This document shows positions 39,430 to 49,821 of a DNA stretch of 64,000 nucleotides, piece by piece. The stretch spans positions 1 to 64,000 of the forward strand of contig WHUZ01000061.1 in the NCBI GenBank assembly GCA_015179045.1, written 5' to 3'. Each line of letters starts with the position of its first letter. Position 1 is the stretch's first letter. The stretch comes from Kalaharituber pfeilii. Its lineage: Eukaryota > Ascomycota > Pezizomycetes > Pezizales > Pezizaceae. The position numbers and the translations under genes were made by a program. The notes below the pieces were generated by a model. The model was not told the DNA's origin. It made no database searches and saw nothing but the letters and a program-made list of their open reading frames with translations.

Positions 39430-41798
39430 ATGTGGTTCATATCGAAGTGGTTGTGTTTTCTTACCATATTGGCTGCCGCTTCATCTCCGTTGGCCGCCAA
39501 GAAGCCTGCAATCATGGCGGTTAAGCCTCTCCTGCGAATGGGACTTGCTGATGCCGGAAGCGGAAACCTTCTTGCACGCCGTGAGCTCGAGCAAGTTTTT
39601 GCAGCGAAACTCAGCCAGACAGGACGGGATCGATCTGTCAGCTTCCATGTTCTCAATTCCAGTCCACGGAAGCACAGTGTTAAGAAGTTAGAATTGCAAG
39701 ACAGACATGTTGCCGATAAGGGTGTGAAGAATGCGCTCAATATCCCAGTGGATAAGGCAATTTCAGGGCGGTCCCTCTTTGGTAGGCAACAGTGGGTTTG
39801 TGAGATTCCAACTTGGGTGAGGTGTTCCAAGGAACTTGACAGATGTTGCCCGCCGGGGCATGACTGTGTAAGTAGCATACAATCTCTGATATGTTCCCCG
39901 CTGAGGTTTCTGACATGCGATTCCATAGTGTTCCAAGGAACTTGACAGATGTTGCCCGCCGGGGCAAGACTGTGTAAGTAGCATACAATCTCTGATTCGT
40001 TCCCCGCTGAGGTTTCTGACATGCGATTCCATAGTGTTCCAACAATGATTATTGCGCCTTCCCAGGTGAGGTTTGTTGCCCTACTGGTGGGACGTGTCGC
40101 CAAGGTATGACTTGTTGCAATGGGTGGGTTGAACCTAGCCGCAAGATTTACCATTTCAGCCCCTGACCCTGCTGTTAATCCAGTTTCTGCATGAATGAAA
40201 GGAGTAAATGTTGCTCTGACGGAGAAAGTGCCTGTAAACCCGGAGCCCAGGTGCGTACCAGGAACAAAGATGTCCCACTGAAGGAGACATGGTCAAGGCT
40301 AACATGGTGTCTTTGCTGATAGTGCTGTCATGAGTTAGTGCTCTCTGATCAATCGAGAGGCTACCAAGGTGTATGCTGATATTCTTTTTGGCATTAGCGG
40401 ATGCATCCTGGCTGAGGAGGTGTGCTGCTCCGATGGCGGATATTGTGGTGAAGGAGAGGAGGTTGGTGATATTGAATCACGAAACGAGGGGATTTTTAAC
40501 TGATGTGATCGTCCACGAAATGTAGTGCTGCAATGGGTATGTGGTCTTATTTCTGCATCTGTTGCTGCATTTCCTCTGGAAGCAAGGATGTTATTGACAT
40601 TCTGATTTGGCGATGAGAAAATGCATGCCCAAGGGTGCCGTCTGCTGCTCTAACGGAAGTCACTGCAGTGCGGGGCAAGAGGCAAGTGACTGCGACCCAT
40701 GGCCGAAGGATAAGATCAAACTAACGGTGCTCTGAGTGTTAGTGTTGCCCCGGTGGAGAAAGTTGCCGTGAACCTGGAGGAACATGCTGTGAACCTGGAG
40801 GAACATGCTGTGGGGATACTGCTTGCTCCTCAAACGAAAAGTGCTGTCAGGGGCGAGGATGTGTTCCTAAGGATGCTGACTGTTGTAAGAATGGCAGATA
40901 TTGTGAGAATGGACTAGGATGTAGGATTACCGTCCCATGGCACTCAGACCGAAAGAGTGTGGAGCATCAGGTTAACGAATCCTTTGGCAGGTTGCGCTGA
41001 AGCTTCTGGATGGTGTTGCCCACACGATCTTACGAATTGCTGCCCATATAAGGACGAAAGCAGCCAGATTTTCTGTTGGCGATCAGAACGAACGTAAGTT
41101 CACCAAATGCCTCCATACTTTTTCTATGGCAGCTTCTAATGCAGTTTGTGCCACACAGGTGCCCGAGCTGCGGTATAGGTCAGAAAGGTAAGTTCTCTCG
41201 AGGGTCAGATTCCTGGGGTAGGCTGACTTGCCATACAGCTTGTCCAAACAGCGATTACTCTAGCACTACCTGTTGCGATGCCGGCAATGCATGCTGCGTT
41301 CCAACCAATCCCCGTCATTCCATGTATAACAAGCCGTTCTGCGCTGACCGCAGCACTTGCGGTGACTGCTATGAAGCGGATCACTACCGGTGTTCATTCT
41401 TCGACGGCTGCTGCCCCAAAGAATACTCCTGCTGCATCTTAGATGGAGAACCAGTTTGCGTCCTTGGGAGTTCCTGCAAGGTTACAAATGAGGTCACAGT
41501 GACAGTCACGGTTCCAGATGCTGGAATAACGAGAACTCAAACGAGGATCCCGACTTCAGTGAGTGACGAGTTCGAGCTAGAGGTGGATAAGACGTCTACG
41601 GTGGGGCCTAGTGTGACGGAGTCTACGGTGAGGCCTAGTGTGGCGGAGCCATCTGGCTCCACAATGATTCAAAGCCTGAGTGTAATCCAGATAACGACTC
41701 GGAGCAGATCGGCTGAGGGGACCATTGAACATATCCCTACGTACGCAATAGCCTGTTTTGCATCACTCACGTTACTAATATTCTACAATATTTTTTAA
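39430..41798 (+). CDS. Secreted cysteine-rich protein, probably GPI-anchored, multi-exon
   Basis: The only convincing host gene; exact splicing is uncertain. Exon 1 (39430-39867) starts MWFISKWLCFLTILAAASS, a clear signal peptide, which is why I prefer this ATG to 39361. Exons 1-3 end or begin at TGT codons around gtaagt donors. Exon 2 (39929-39973, 15 codons) encodes CSKELDRCCPPGQDC. Exon 3 begins CSNNDYCAFPGEVCCP. Between 40180 and 41090 further modules with paired Cys can be read (CCSDGES, VCCSDGGYC, VCCSNGSHCSAG, CCPGGESC, CCKNGRYC). The last part (41076-41798, with a 51-nt intron at about 41188-41238) has CGDCYEADHYRCSFFDGCCP, a Ser/Thr/Val stalk with a repeated block, and a hydrophobic tail IACFASLTLLIFYNIF suited to GPI anchoring. 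The CC-rich spacing resembles granulin-like or cell-wall cysteine proteins; function is unknown. Confidence 0.7.
39822..40033 (+). repeat. 106-bp tandem duplication of exon plus intron
   Basis: Two copies (39822-39927, 39928-40033) differ by only about four bases. Each holds 45 nt of coding sequence and a 61-nt intron bounded by gtaagt and ag. The duplication adds one in-phase module, with a His-to-Gln change before the last Asp-Cys. Confidence 0.9.
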
Positions 41799-42455
41799 TT
41801 TGGTATCAATCCTTTATGAGGGTGCAGAATGTATATTTAGATATGAACGAATGGAAGTGAACACAACGGAACACACCCTGAACGGGCCTTAAGTGGGGAA
41901 GAGCAGGCACACAAAGGTGCAACGCGATAAGGAGGCTGCGCAGTGGAGAGAGCCCGACCCATTGGCAGAGCTGATGACATAACAATGGGAGGAAGGACAA
42001 GAGGCGCGTTTTATTGAACTTTTTATATTTCATTTCCCTTGTACGTAATTTTGTCACAGCCCTTGGGGCCCAATATGAGCAATGAGACTTTATTTTACCT
42101 ACAGTCGTTATGGGCAATTGATAATGAGCCATCCAGAATATCAACGACAATTATCTGTTTCCAGCTTCGCAGCTATTGGTTTACGCTGACCTGGTAGGCT
42201 AAAACTTTGATATCTTGAACAATGACGGAATACAAACAAGATTGCAAGCCATGCTCAAGTAATTACTTGTTGTTTTTATGTTTTTGTTTTTATTTCTTTT
42301 TATATTATTTTACCAGGCTGTAGGAATTAATCATGTGTGAGCGTACAAGTTGTATCTTATATCTGAGCCAATAAGTCAGAGGCACATTGAATTGAGGAGT
42401 CAATTCAGGAGTCAATTCAGGAGTCAATTTTCATTGAGCAATCGGACAAAGAGGT
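41799..42455. other. 3' flank of host gene, no further gene seen
   Basis: AT-rich sequence with frames under 115 codons lacking domains. A 12-bp direct repeat gagtcaattcag occurs nearly three times at about 42395-42430. Confidence 0.4.
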
Positions 42456-42518
42456 ATGAAGGTTCTTTTTTTTTTTTTTTTTTTTTTTTTCACGTGACCC
42501 CGCATGCAGCTGTTCGCC

Positions 42519-44700
42519 TTTTTTTTTTTTTTTTATACCATTAATCGCTTGCCGCCCTATGGGCTATGGCGATGTCCTAGATACATTAGAAAAGATAAAA
42601 CCATGATGAGTAAGTAAGGTAACCCTCCCCTTGTCGTCCCCTCTACTACATGATAAAAATTCTCCGCGTTCTGGACTCACTCCCCCAACATTTCTATCAT
42701 CGCCCTCAGCGGGTCCCCCTCCCCCTCCTTTCCCCGTGGGGACCTCCTGACATGCTCCTCCCCTCCTGGCCACCGCCGCCTCCCACTAACAGATGTCTCG
42801 TCGTCTCTTCCTCTTCTCCGCACCACCTGCACTCTGGACCATCCCCTTCGCCTACATGCCACCTCCAGGCCCTCAGCCCCTTGCCCGCCAGGAGGCCCGC
42901 CAACCGTCCTATCCCATTGCCGATCCTCTCTAGCGGTTTGTATGTCAATCCCAACCGGTTCCTCTCCTCTGTTCTCTCTCTCCTCCCCTTCTGTCTCAGT
43001 CCGGCCTCTGTCACCATCTCCGACTTGTACTGCAAGGCGGTACCCGTTCTCGCTGCCTTGTCAGCCCTCTCGTTGCCGGAGATCCCCCTATGCGCCTTCA
43101 CCCATAATGCCGCTATGTCCCAGTCTCCTCTCAGGATCCTCTTTTCCCAAGCTTCCCTGAGCCGCCTCGTCGCCCCGTCGTGAGCGAGCTCCCCCTTGAG
43201 ACCGCCGTCATCCTCTGGATCGCGTATCTGAGTCCGTTATGATCAGTAGCTCCCCTTCCACTCTCTCCATCGCCTCACTAATCGCCATCAGTTCCGCATC
43301 ATTCACTGTAGCATCCTCCCCTAAATATATTGATGTCGATCTACCCCCAGAACATCCCCGCTCCCGCCTTCTCCTCCCTCATGCTCCCATCTGTATATAC
43401 TGGAACCCACCCCTCGTCCGTAACCTCATCTATATGTCTCTCCCACTCCCCCCCTCCGCATCCCGGTGCAACGTCTGTATGACTGCCAGTGGCAGTTCCC
43501 TGTTATGTGTCAACGACCCTCTCAGGTACACTTTCTCCTCGTCCCCTTCTTTCAGCCGCTCCCCCTCGAACCTCAATGCTCTCGCCTCCACTCGCGTCGC
43601 CTCCCATCTCACAAACGTCTCCACCGACTCCAAGTTTGCTAATCCTTCCACCACGTCCCGCCTCGTCCCCAAGGGTCATGCGTGATCCCCCTCGCCACCG
43701 TGTATTGCCACTTTTCCAACTCCCTCAACTTCTTCTCTCTTGGAGCCCCATGAGCATACTCGTGCCAAGCCCACGCCCCCAGGTCGCGTTGTTGCGTGCG
43801 ATACTCGTATATAGCTGTCTCCGTTTTGCCGGTGCCATTCGAGTGAGGCGTGCCGCTGTAGCCCATGCTGCCTTCCCTAGGCTCAGCCGATGGGTGTGAT
43901 GCTCATTGAACCTCATCTCCCAGTCCACCTTCAGGACCACCAACCGGTACGTAGGCCCTCTGACCCCCACTATCAACGTCTCCTCTTTGTCCGTATCAAT
44001 CTTGAAGCCCTCCTCTTCCGCGTTTCTCGTCAGCGCCTTCCTATGCCCTCTTATGTTTCTCCTCAACCCGTTCATATTCTTATCCGATAACACACTGTGG
44101 AAGTCGTCCACATATGATCTCGTGAACTCTCTCGCCCCCGTCTTTTCTGCCACCGGTGCTACGCCTACCAAGAAGAGGACTGGGGATAAAGGTGACCCTT
44201 GTGGTGCGCCATCTGTCATCGTAAATTCCGCTCGCTTTCTTCCATCCCACACCATCCCACACCTGGTCTTTTTTTTTTTTTTCTTTCATTAATCGCATGC
44301 CGCCCTATGGGCTATGGCGATATATCCCACACCTGGTCGGTCTCAAAAAGGCGTCCACAAATGCCGCCACGTTCTTATCCACTCTTTCTAGTCCCTTCAC
44401 CACCCTTACCCTCCTCACATGGTTGAATGCCGATCTGATGTCATCTCCTACTATCGCCACCCACTCTCCGTCCCCTAATCTCCTATCTACCTCCTTCAGC
44501 GTCTGCCTCTGCAAATCCTCTGCTCCCCTCCTCGGCCTCCCCCCCAACTGTGTCTCACAAAAGAGAGCATCCTGCCTCTGTATTAAGCCTGCGACCTCTG
44601 ACCCAGCTTCGCCACTGTGTTGAGTAATGTTATTGGTCTCCAGCTCGCAGGTAGCTCTCTTGGTTTCCCTTTCTTCCTTATCATTACCACGTCGAACCCT
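42519..44700 (-). mobile_element. LINE-A4 (5'-truncated, 2.2 kb)
   Basis: Perfect TSD agctgttcgcc (42508-42518, 44701-44711). Poly(T), hairpin aatcgc/ggcgat, then ORF2 pieces in shifted frames. 43101-42706 has the RNase H end (KAHRGISGNERADKAARTGT) and zinc region. 43672-43430 is the connection. 44255-43725 has GAPQGSPLSPVLFLVGVAPV, SYVDDFHSVLS and thumb. 44700-44324 is the RT start (LGGRPRRGAEDLQRQ, IVGDDIRSAFNHVRR). Many single-base frame breaks, little RIP. Confidence 0.9.
44269..44323 (-). mobile_element. Hairpin-A micro-retroposon in LINE-A4 RT
   Basis: A 55-bp insert with perfect 15-bp TSD atcccacacctggtc (44254-44268, 44324-44338). Stem aatcgc/ggcgat. Confidence 0.93.
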
Positions 44701-44908
44701 AGCTGTTCGCCATGGCAGGGCATGAAGGTCCTTTGAGGCGAGGCGACACATCGCACAACTTACTCACACACACCACAAAGTTTACTCACGTATCAACAGG
44801 TCTCCCTCGCCGGCACGAGATATGGCAACATGAGCTCAATTTTACGGGTATGGCGAGTCCCTTTCAACGTCGTGAGGTGTATGAACATGAGCTCAATCTG
44901 ACAGGTAT

Positions 44909-45286
44909 CTTTTTTTTTTTTTTTGTTTTATAATTTAGTGAGCGGCACGAGCTAGCTCGTGCCGAGCTGGAGGGTGAGCTCGAGCCTGGATTGATTATAT
45001 ACATAATATTGACAAACTAAACTAAACTAAGCTAAATTTTCATCTTTCTCACTACTATCAGCTAAATTGAGCATTTCGAAGTTGTTGGTAGGTCAGAATG
45101 AGCTCCAAGTCTCTAATTATTACTATATTAGGTATTTACAGTTTATGAAACCTTGCACTGGCGAAGCATTTTAGCGAGCTGTCAAGAAAAACACAAGCAT
45201 GATCTTGGCTCGTTTGAGCTGGCTCGGCTCGTGCCGCTCACTATTTTATATGATTAATCGCGTGCTGCCCTATGGGCTATGGCGAG
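44909..45286 (-). mobile_element. Hairpin-A micro-retroposon carrying a MITE
   Basis: Perfect 14-bp TSD aatctgacaggtat (44895-44908, 45287-45300). Poly(T) and gttttata are separated from tatgattaatcgcgtgctgc by the MITE. The micro-element proper is about 70 bp. Confidence 0.9.
44936..45243. mobile_element. hAT-type MITE (308 bp) inside a micro-retroposon
   Basis: Ends TAGTGAGCGGCACGAGC and complement. The flanks (ttataatt left, ttttatat right) are similar but not an exact 8-bp TSD. Confidence 0.88.
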
Positions 45287-45884
45287 AATCTGACAGGTAT
45301 TGCAGGGTCCTTTCGACAGCATGAGAATAGCAGGATGAGTTCAATTTCACAGGTATGGCGGGTCCTTTCAACATCGCGTAATGAGTGAACATGAGATTAA
45401 CTTAACAGGTACCGCAGAGCCCATTGGACAGCGCGCGATGTGGCAATATGAGCTGTATGAACATGAGCTCAATCTGACACGTACTGCAGGGCCCTTTCGA
45501 CAGCACGAGAATGACAGAATGAGTTCAATTTCACAGGTATAGCCGGCATTCCTCTGCGGCGTGAGAGATTAACGGTGTGGCAGGGCCCTTTTGACGGCGC
45601 GAGAGGTGGCAACGTCAGCTCAGTGTACAGGTATGGCCAACGTCACGAGATGTATGAACATCAGCTCAATCTGACAGGGATTGCAGGGCTTCCTCTACGG
45701 CGCGAGATATGGCATGAAAGGATCAATCTACAGAAATGCGGTGGAGCGGTTCGGCATGGAGGGGTGGTGAAAGCGTACCTGTATATATAGCTAGTAATAA
45801 ATAAATAATTCATTGTATAAAGAACGATCTGTAACAGAGTTGACAACATGAGTGCCCATACTCAGCGCGTCTCTAATGATCCCT

Positions 45885-45944
45885 AACTGGCCCTGCCATA
45901 GCAAACAGCCGCATGCGGGGTTACGTGACAAAAAAAAAAAAAAA
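45885..45944 (+). mobile_element. Hairpin-B micro-retroposon
   Basis: aactggccctgccatagc through gcggggttacgtgac and poly(A). TSD taatgatccct (45874-45884) and taatgattcct (45945-45955). Confidence 0.87.
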
Positions 45945-45980
45945 TAATGATTCCTATCATGCATCCTTAACCAGACCCAC

Positions 45981-46095
45981 CGAGATGCTGTCATACAAAC
46001 ATGCTGTCACGCAAACATACTGTCACGCAAACATGCAGTCATGCAAACATGCTATTGTGCAAACATGCTGTCATATAAAGATGTAGTTATACAAA
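45981..46095. repeat. 16-bp tandem repeat, about 6-7 copies
   Basis: Units catgctgtcacgcaaa with increasing decay to the right. Confidence 0.75.
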
Positions 46096-46214
46096 TATGA
46101 AGTACAAATATATATTATAAGAAAAGTCTAGTATTAATAAATTTTAAGGCATATGAGTCGGTAAAGGTCAAGAATTGTATACTATTATATATATGCAAGT
46201 TATAAGTTTTTTTA

Positions 46215-46561
46215 GAGCCAACCAGGACTTAGAAAGAATTATAAGGATCCGATAGCTAAGGAAAAAGCAGACTTTAATTAAGAAGAGAAAAAAGACAAGC
46301 TCAGTAGTAGTATATCTGAAGGAGAAATTCGAAAGTGATAGGATGAGACTGGAAGGAAGATAGTTCTGAGTAGAGTAGTACAACTAGGATAGAGGAAAGA
46401 AGTGAAGGACTCATCCTAGACTGAACTCCACCTATATTATAAACTAGTACTATAGGCACTATATGTATCTAGCGGTTAATTTTGTTTTTCTTCTAATAAA
46501 CTCTTACCATAGTCCATAGAGTAACATATGAGTATTAATATAAAAAAAAAAAAAAAAAAAA
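46215..46561 (+). mobile_element. Second ORF1-only LINE copy, truncated and RIP-decayed
   Basis: Aligns by eye with 1808-2157: end of ORF1, the same short 3' UTR, decayed hairpin (cttaccatagtcc to tatgagtatt) and poly(A). Differences are mostly C-to-T/G-to-A. A decayed TSD is plausible (agttataagttt before, agttgcaggttt after). It shows that ORF1 runs straight into the hairpin tail in an independent copy. Confidence 0.75.
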
Positions 46562-46779
46562 AGTTGCAGGTTTTAGTAGGTTCTGTATTGCCCTACAAGT
46601 AGGTTTTTAAAAGGTGAATCTACTTGATAGGTTCTCAAATAGTAAACCCATCTAACAGGTTCTTAGCAGAGGCAGAACTTACCTATGTTACTTGATCTGT
46701 TGTATATACTATCCTATTCGAAAGATAAAGAACTTTCTATCAAGTCTAAGAGGTAATTAGTCTACTCTGTAAGCATTAG

Positions 46780-46802
<23 letters not shown>

Positions 46803-46810
<8 letters not shown>

Positions 46811-46850
46811 ATAACCCCGCTTGTAGCACGTGGCCATGGCAGGGTCCCTG
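46803..46850 (-). other. Family-B 3' terminal hairpin of LINE-B
   Basis: aaatcacataaccccgcttg through catggcaggg on the plus strand. Closing stem ccctgc/gcgggg sits next to poly(A). It is the source-type sequence for hairpin-B micro-insertions. Confidence 0.75.
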
Positions 46851-46936
46851 GGCAAGCCCTCATAGCCCGGAGACAGGCTAAACTAACTCTCTACATACAT
46901 GGCCCCCACGCGCCGTCGCCCCCGGTCTCCTAGCTT

Positions 46937-48427
46937 CTAGAACTTGACCCTGGAAAAGAAATTCTCCAAAACGTCATACTCCTCCCCATTCTCCGCCTTT
47001 CTTTTCCAATCCTTTTCCATGTCGCTCCACTTCCCAAAACCTTCTGGGCGGTTCTCCTGACTTCTGCATCGGAAAGCGAGATGCTCCCCCGTTTGCACCT
47101 CCCCACACCTGCACCTCTCCGATTCCGCCACCCCTAGCTTCTTCAACCACCTAGCACACCTTCCTCGCTCCAGTCGCAATGCAGTGAAGTTTGATGTCGC
47201 CACCCTACTCCACTCCATTACCTTTCCTCCTCCAAAGCCCTCCACTTCTCTCTTCTCCTTCCTCCACGCCTCCACCCTCTGGCGCACCCCACTTCCGGTG
47301 GCCACCTCCTTCCCCTGCATCACCGTCCCCTTCTTTGCCCACTCATCCGCCTTCTCATTTCCTGCAATCCCAATGTGAGCCTTGACCCACATCAGTTTCG
47401 CGTCCCCTCCCTTCTTCTTCCTCCTCGCCACGGCCTCCACCACTCTCCTCACATCCTCGGTTTTCCCCTTTCCCTCCCTGCCTGCCTTCTGGATCGCCAT
47501 GACGGCAGCCTCAGAGTCTAAACAGATCAGTACAGGGACCTCCTCCTCCACACTCTCCAGCGCCTTTCTCACTCCCCTCACCTCCCCATCGAACACCGTC
47601 GCCATCCTCCCCACCACCTCCGCCACGGCTGCCGACCTCCCCCACACCCCTGCTCCCACCTTGCTGTCCTCGATCTTGCTGCCGTCGGAGAAAAGGACTG
47701 CCCTTTTTCTTCCGGCTTCCCCGATCGCGGCTTCCCACTCCCCCCTCGTCTCCACTTCTCCTTTCCGCCTCTCCACCACTTCCACCTCCACCTTCTCACA
47801 CCCCCCTCCCCACGAGATCTCCTCCCCCTCCTCCGAGAACCTCGCCCACTGACCTTGCCAGCGGTCCAGCACTGCTTCATACCCCTCATTCTCGACCACC
47901 GCCCACTGCACCCCCCAGTCTCTCCAGTTTCTCGCCTCCTTCTCTCTCTCCTCACTCCCTCCGAAGTCGCCCGTGCAAAGCTCCGCCAGCTCTGACGGCG
48001 CCTCCACCTCCCGGACGATCGCCCTCGCTTGCGCGCCATCCAGGACCGTCTCCACGTCCTCCACTCCACACACCGCACTCACCCCTCCTACCCCCGCTCC
48101 TCTCCCTCCTCCAGCCGCCTTCTTCAACACCTGCAGCTGGACTCTCTCCATCTCCTTCCTCCATTCCTTCTGTCCCCTCCACCCGACCTCGCTTCCCCAC
48201 ATTGCAACCGCCCTCACCATCCCCGTGTAGGCTTGCCTCCAGCTGCGTGGAGACATCCCCCAGTTCCGGTTGCCCAGTCCCGAGAGAGCCCCCGCCAGCC
48301 TCCGCGCTCGGCTCAGCCTGTTTCGCCAATGTGCGCCAAAGGTCAAGTTCTCATCGAAGATGACCCCTAACCACTTTAGCATCTCCCCCTCTTTCTTCCA
48401 CCTCCTTCCCACCCCGAAGGTTATCAT
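46937..48427 (-). CDS. LINE-B ORF2 C-terminal half: RT thumb, RNase H, zinc end (496 aa)
   Basis: Residues 1-120 are RT thumb/connection (EMLKWLGVIFDENLTFGAHW, YTGMVRAVAMWGSEVGW). About 240-375 is RNase H1-like (AVLFSDGSKIEDSKVGAGVW, FDGEVRGVRKALE, PVLICLDSEAAV, LMWVKAHIGIAGNEKADEWA), with the expected D, E, D and a late D. About 425-455 is C-x-C-x7-H-x4-C (CRCGEVQTGEHLAFRC). The true ORF2 continues upstream; the Met is an internal one after a frame break near 48430. Confidence 0.9.
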   Translation of the reverse strand: MITFGVGRRWKKEGEMLKWLGVIFDENLTFGAHWRNRLSRARRLAGALSGLGNRNWGMSPRSWRQAYTGMVRAVAMWGSEVGWRGQKEWRKEMERVQLQVLKKAAGGGRGAGVGGVSAVCGVEDVETVLDGAQARAIVREVEAPSELAELCTGDFGGSEEREKEARNWRDWGVQWAVVENEGYEAVLDRWQGQWARFSEEGEEISWGGGCEKVEVEVVERRKGEVETRGEWEAAIGEAGRKRAVLFSDGSKIEDSKVGAGVWGRSAAVAEVVGRMATVFDGEVRGVRKALESVEEEVPVLICLDSEAAVMAIQKAGREGKGKTEDVRRVVEAVARRKKKGGDAKLMWVKAHIGIAGNEKADEWAKKGTVMQGKEVATGSGVRQRVEAWRKEKREVEGFGGGKVMEWSRVATSNFTALRLERGRCARWLKKLGVAESERCRCGEVQTGEHLAFRCRSQENRPEGFGKWSDMEKDWKRKAENGEEYDVLENFFSRVKF

Positions 48428-48429
48428 CT

Positions 48430-49739
48430 CCCACTTCGACTCCTCCAGCGGATCTGGTCTTCCTCCGCCACCTCCGCCATCGCCACCTTCACTTTCTCCC
48501 TGAGCCGCCCCATATCCCAGTACCCGTGCCAGTCTAGGATCGTTGCTGCCAGGTCGTCAACATACGATGGCACTTCTACCTCCGCCCCATCGCCACCCCC
48601 CTCAGCCTTCTCTCCATCTTCTCAATGGTGGGTGCCATGAAGATGAGGAAGATGACCGGTGACAGTGGTGACCCTTGCGGAACCCCCACGTTCGACCTGC
48701 CCCTCCCTTTCTCCTCGCCGTCCCACCACACTCCGAACTCCCTGCCTCCCATAAACTCCTCCAGCCACCTCCGCTTCTTTCTCACCCCCTCGCTCCCCCT
48801 CTCCTCAATCCTTCTCAGGACCACCTCCTTCCTCACGATGTTAAAGCCTCCTTTAACATCCGCCGTCACCCACGCTGCTCTCCCCCCCCTGTGCAGGCAC
48901 CTCTGCACCTTTGTTACCGCCCTCGCCATCGCCTGGATCGCATTCCTCCCCTTGCGTGCTCCCAGCTGGAGCCTGTGGAAGAGTCGGTCTTCTTTCTGTA
49001 GCCTGCTGGCCATGACTTTCTCCACGATCTTCCCGATACAGTTAATCAGGTTGATTGGCCTCCACGCTTTCGCCGTCTTGATGTCCTTGCCCGGCTTCGG
49101 TATCATAACGACCCTCATCTCTCTCCACTCCGCTGGGGTCCTGTTCCGGATCCAGTTTTCGGCGATCTCCCTCACTAACTCATCCCCGATGGGAGTCTTC
49201 AGGGCAGCTTTGATCAATCGGTATCCGATTCCGTCGGGTCCCGGTGCCAAATTGTTTTTGGTGCCCTGCAACGCAGCCCTCACTTCTCCTTCTACTCTCT
49301 CCCTCTCCCTCTCATCCCCCTCCTCCTCCGCTTCCCCTCCCCCACCTCCTCCCCCGCCTCTGCCTCCCCCTCTTCCCTCCACGCAAAATTCCTCTCCACC
49401 AGCGCCCTCACCTTCTCTCCGTCCCCTCCAACTCCCTCCCTCCTCATCTTTCAACCTTCCCATCCTCTCCTTTCCTCCGAAAGGGTCCTTCGCCACCCTC
49501 ACCACCCTCCATGGGTCGCTGTACCCTTCCTCTTCTACGAACTCCCTCCAGCACTTCTTCTTCTCCTCCCGGATCTTCCACTTCATCCTTTGCACCGCCG
49601 CCTTCCAACCCCTCACCCTCTCCCCCTCCGTCAACCTCGCTCTGGCCCCTATCCCCCCCCGTGCCAGCCTGTTGACTTCTTTCCTCATCTCCTCTATCTC
49701 TTCCGTCCACCACCTCTTGCTCCTCCTCCCCACTCTCAC
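48430..49739 (-). CDS. LINE-B ORF2 reverse transcriptase
   Basis: The open frame 49739-48576 covers the linker (RWWTEEIEEMRKEVNRL), RT fingers (NNLAPGPDGIGYRLIKAALK, RVVMIPKPGKDIKTAKAWRP, INLINCIGKIVEKVM), palm A (AAWVTADVKGGFNIV) and B (GVPQGSPLSPVIFLIF). The palm C box SYVDDLAATILDW follows in another frame (about 48570-48520). Target-primed reverse transcription would use this domain. Frame changes occur near 48576 and 48430. Low-complexity acidic insertion at about residues 130-150. Confidence 0.88.
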
Positions 49740-49750
49740 CTCTTTCTCTA

Positions 49751-49808
49751 TGCCCTGCCATGGCGAACAGCTACAAGCGGGTCATGTGATATAAAAAAAA
49801 AAAAAAAA
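49751..49808 (+). mobile_element. Hairpin-B micro-retroposon inside LINE-B ORF2
   Basis: A 58-bp insert, tgccctgccatggcgaacag through catgtgatat and poly(A). Perfect 13-bp TSD acctctttctcta (49738-49750, 49809-49821). It interrupts the link between endonuclease and RT of its own family. Confidence 0.95.
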
Positions 49809-49821
49809 ACCTCTTTCTCTA

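Larger units (their letters stand above)
42466..44721 (-). mobile_element. Hairpin-B micro-retroposon split by LINE-A4
   Basis: Left part 42466-42518 (poly(T), cacgtgaccccgcatgcagc, tgttcgcc) and right part 44712-44721 (catggcaggg). TSD atgaaggttc (ending 42465) and atgaaggtcc (44722-44731), one mismatch. Family A thus jumped into a family-B micro-element. Confidence 0.88.
44760..45775 (+). pseudogene. Decayed gene of 57-bp (19-aa) repeats
   Basis: Imperfect repeats encode modules such as RREVYEHELNLTG followed by ASPFQ, for example HEIWQHELNFTG and HEMYEHQLNLTGIAG. Frame is kept for two or three units at a time, then lost by small indels and stops. A hairpin-A element with a MITE interrupts it (44909-45286). 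The same repeat reappears at 63830-64000. I do not recognise the family. It could be a repeat protein or effector-like gene fragment, or a minisatellite with fortuitous coding. Confidence 0.5.

Noticed and set aside
39361..39945. Alternative start at 39361 and read-through of the first intron in the cysteine-rich gene
   Set aside because: The downstream ATG at 39430 begins a clear signal peptide. The gtaagt donor at 39868 and the duplicated exon-intron unit show that the frame past 39867 is intronic.
40180..41090. Defining exact exons 4 onward of the cysteine-rich gene
   Set aside because: Several donor/acceptor choices fit equally well by eye, so only the modules are reported.
47382..49794. 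Long plus-strand frames opposite LINE-B (e.g. 389 codons at 48625-49794)
   Set aside because: Antisense shadows of GC-rich RT/RNase H coding, dominated by Pro/Ser/Leu, with no domains.
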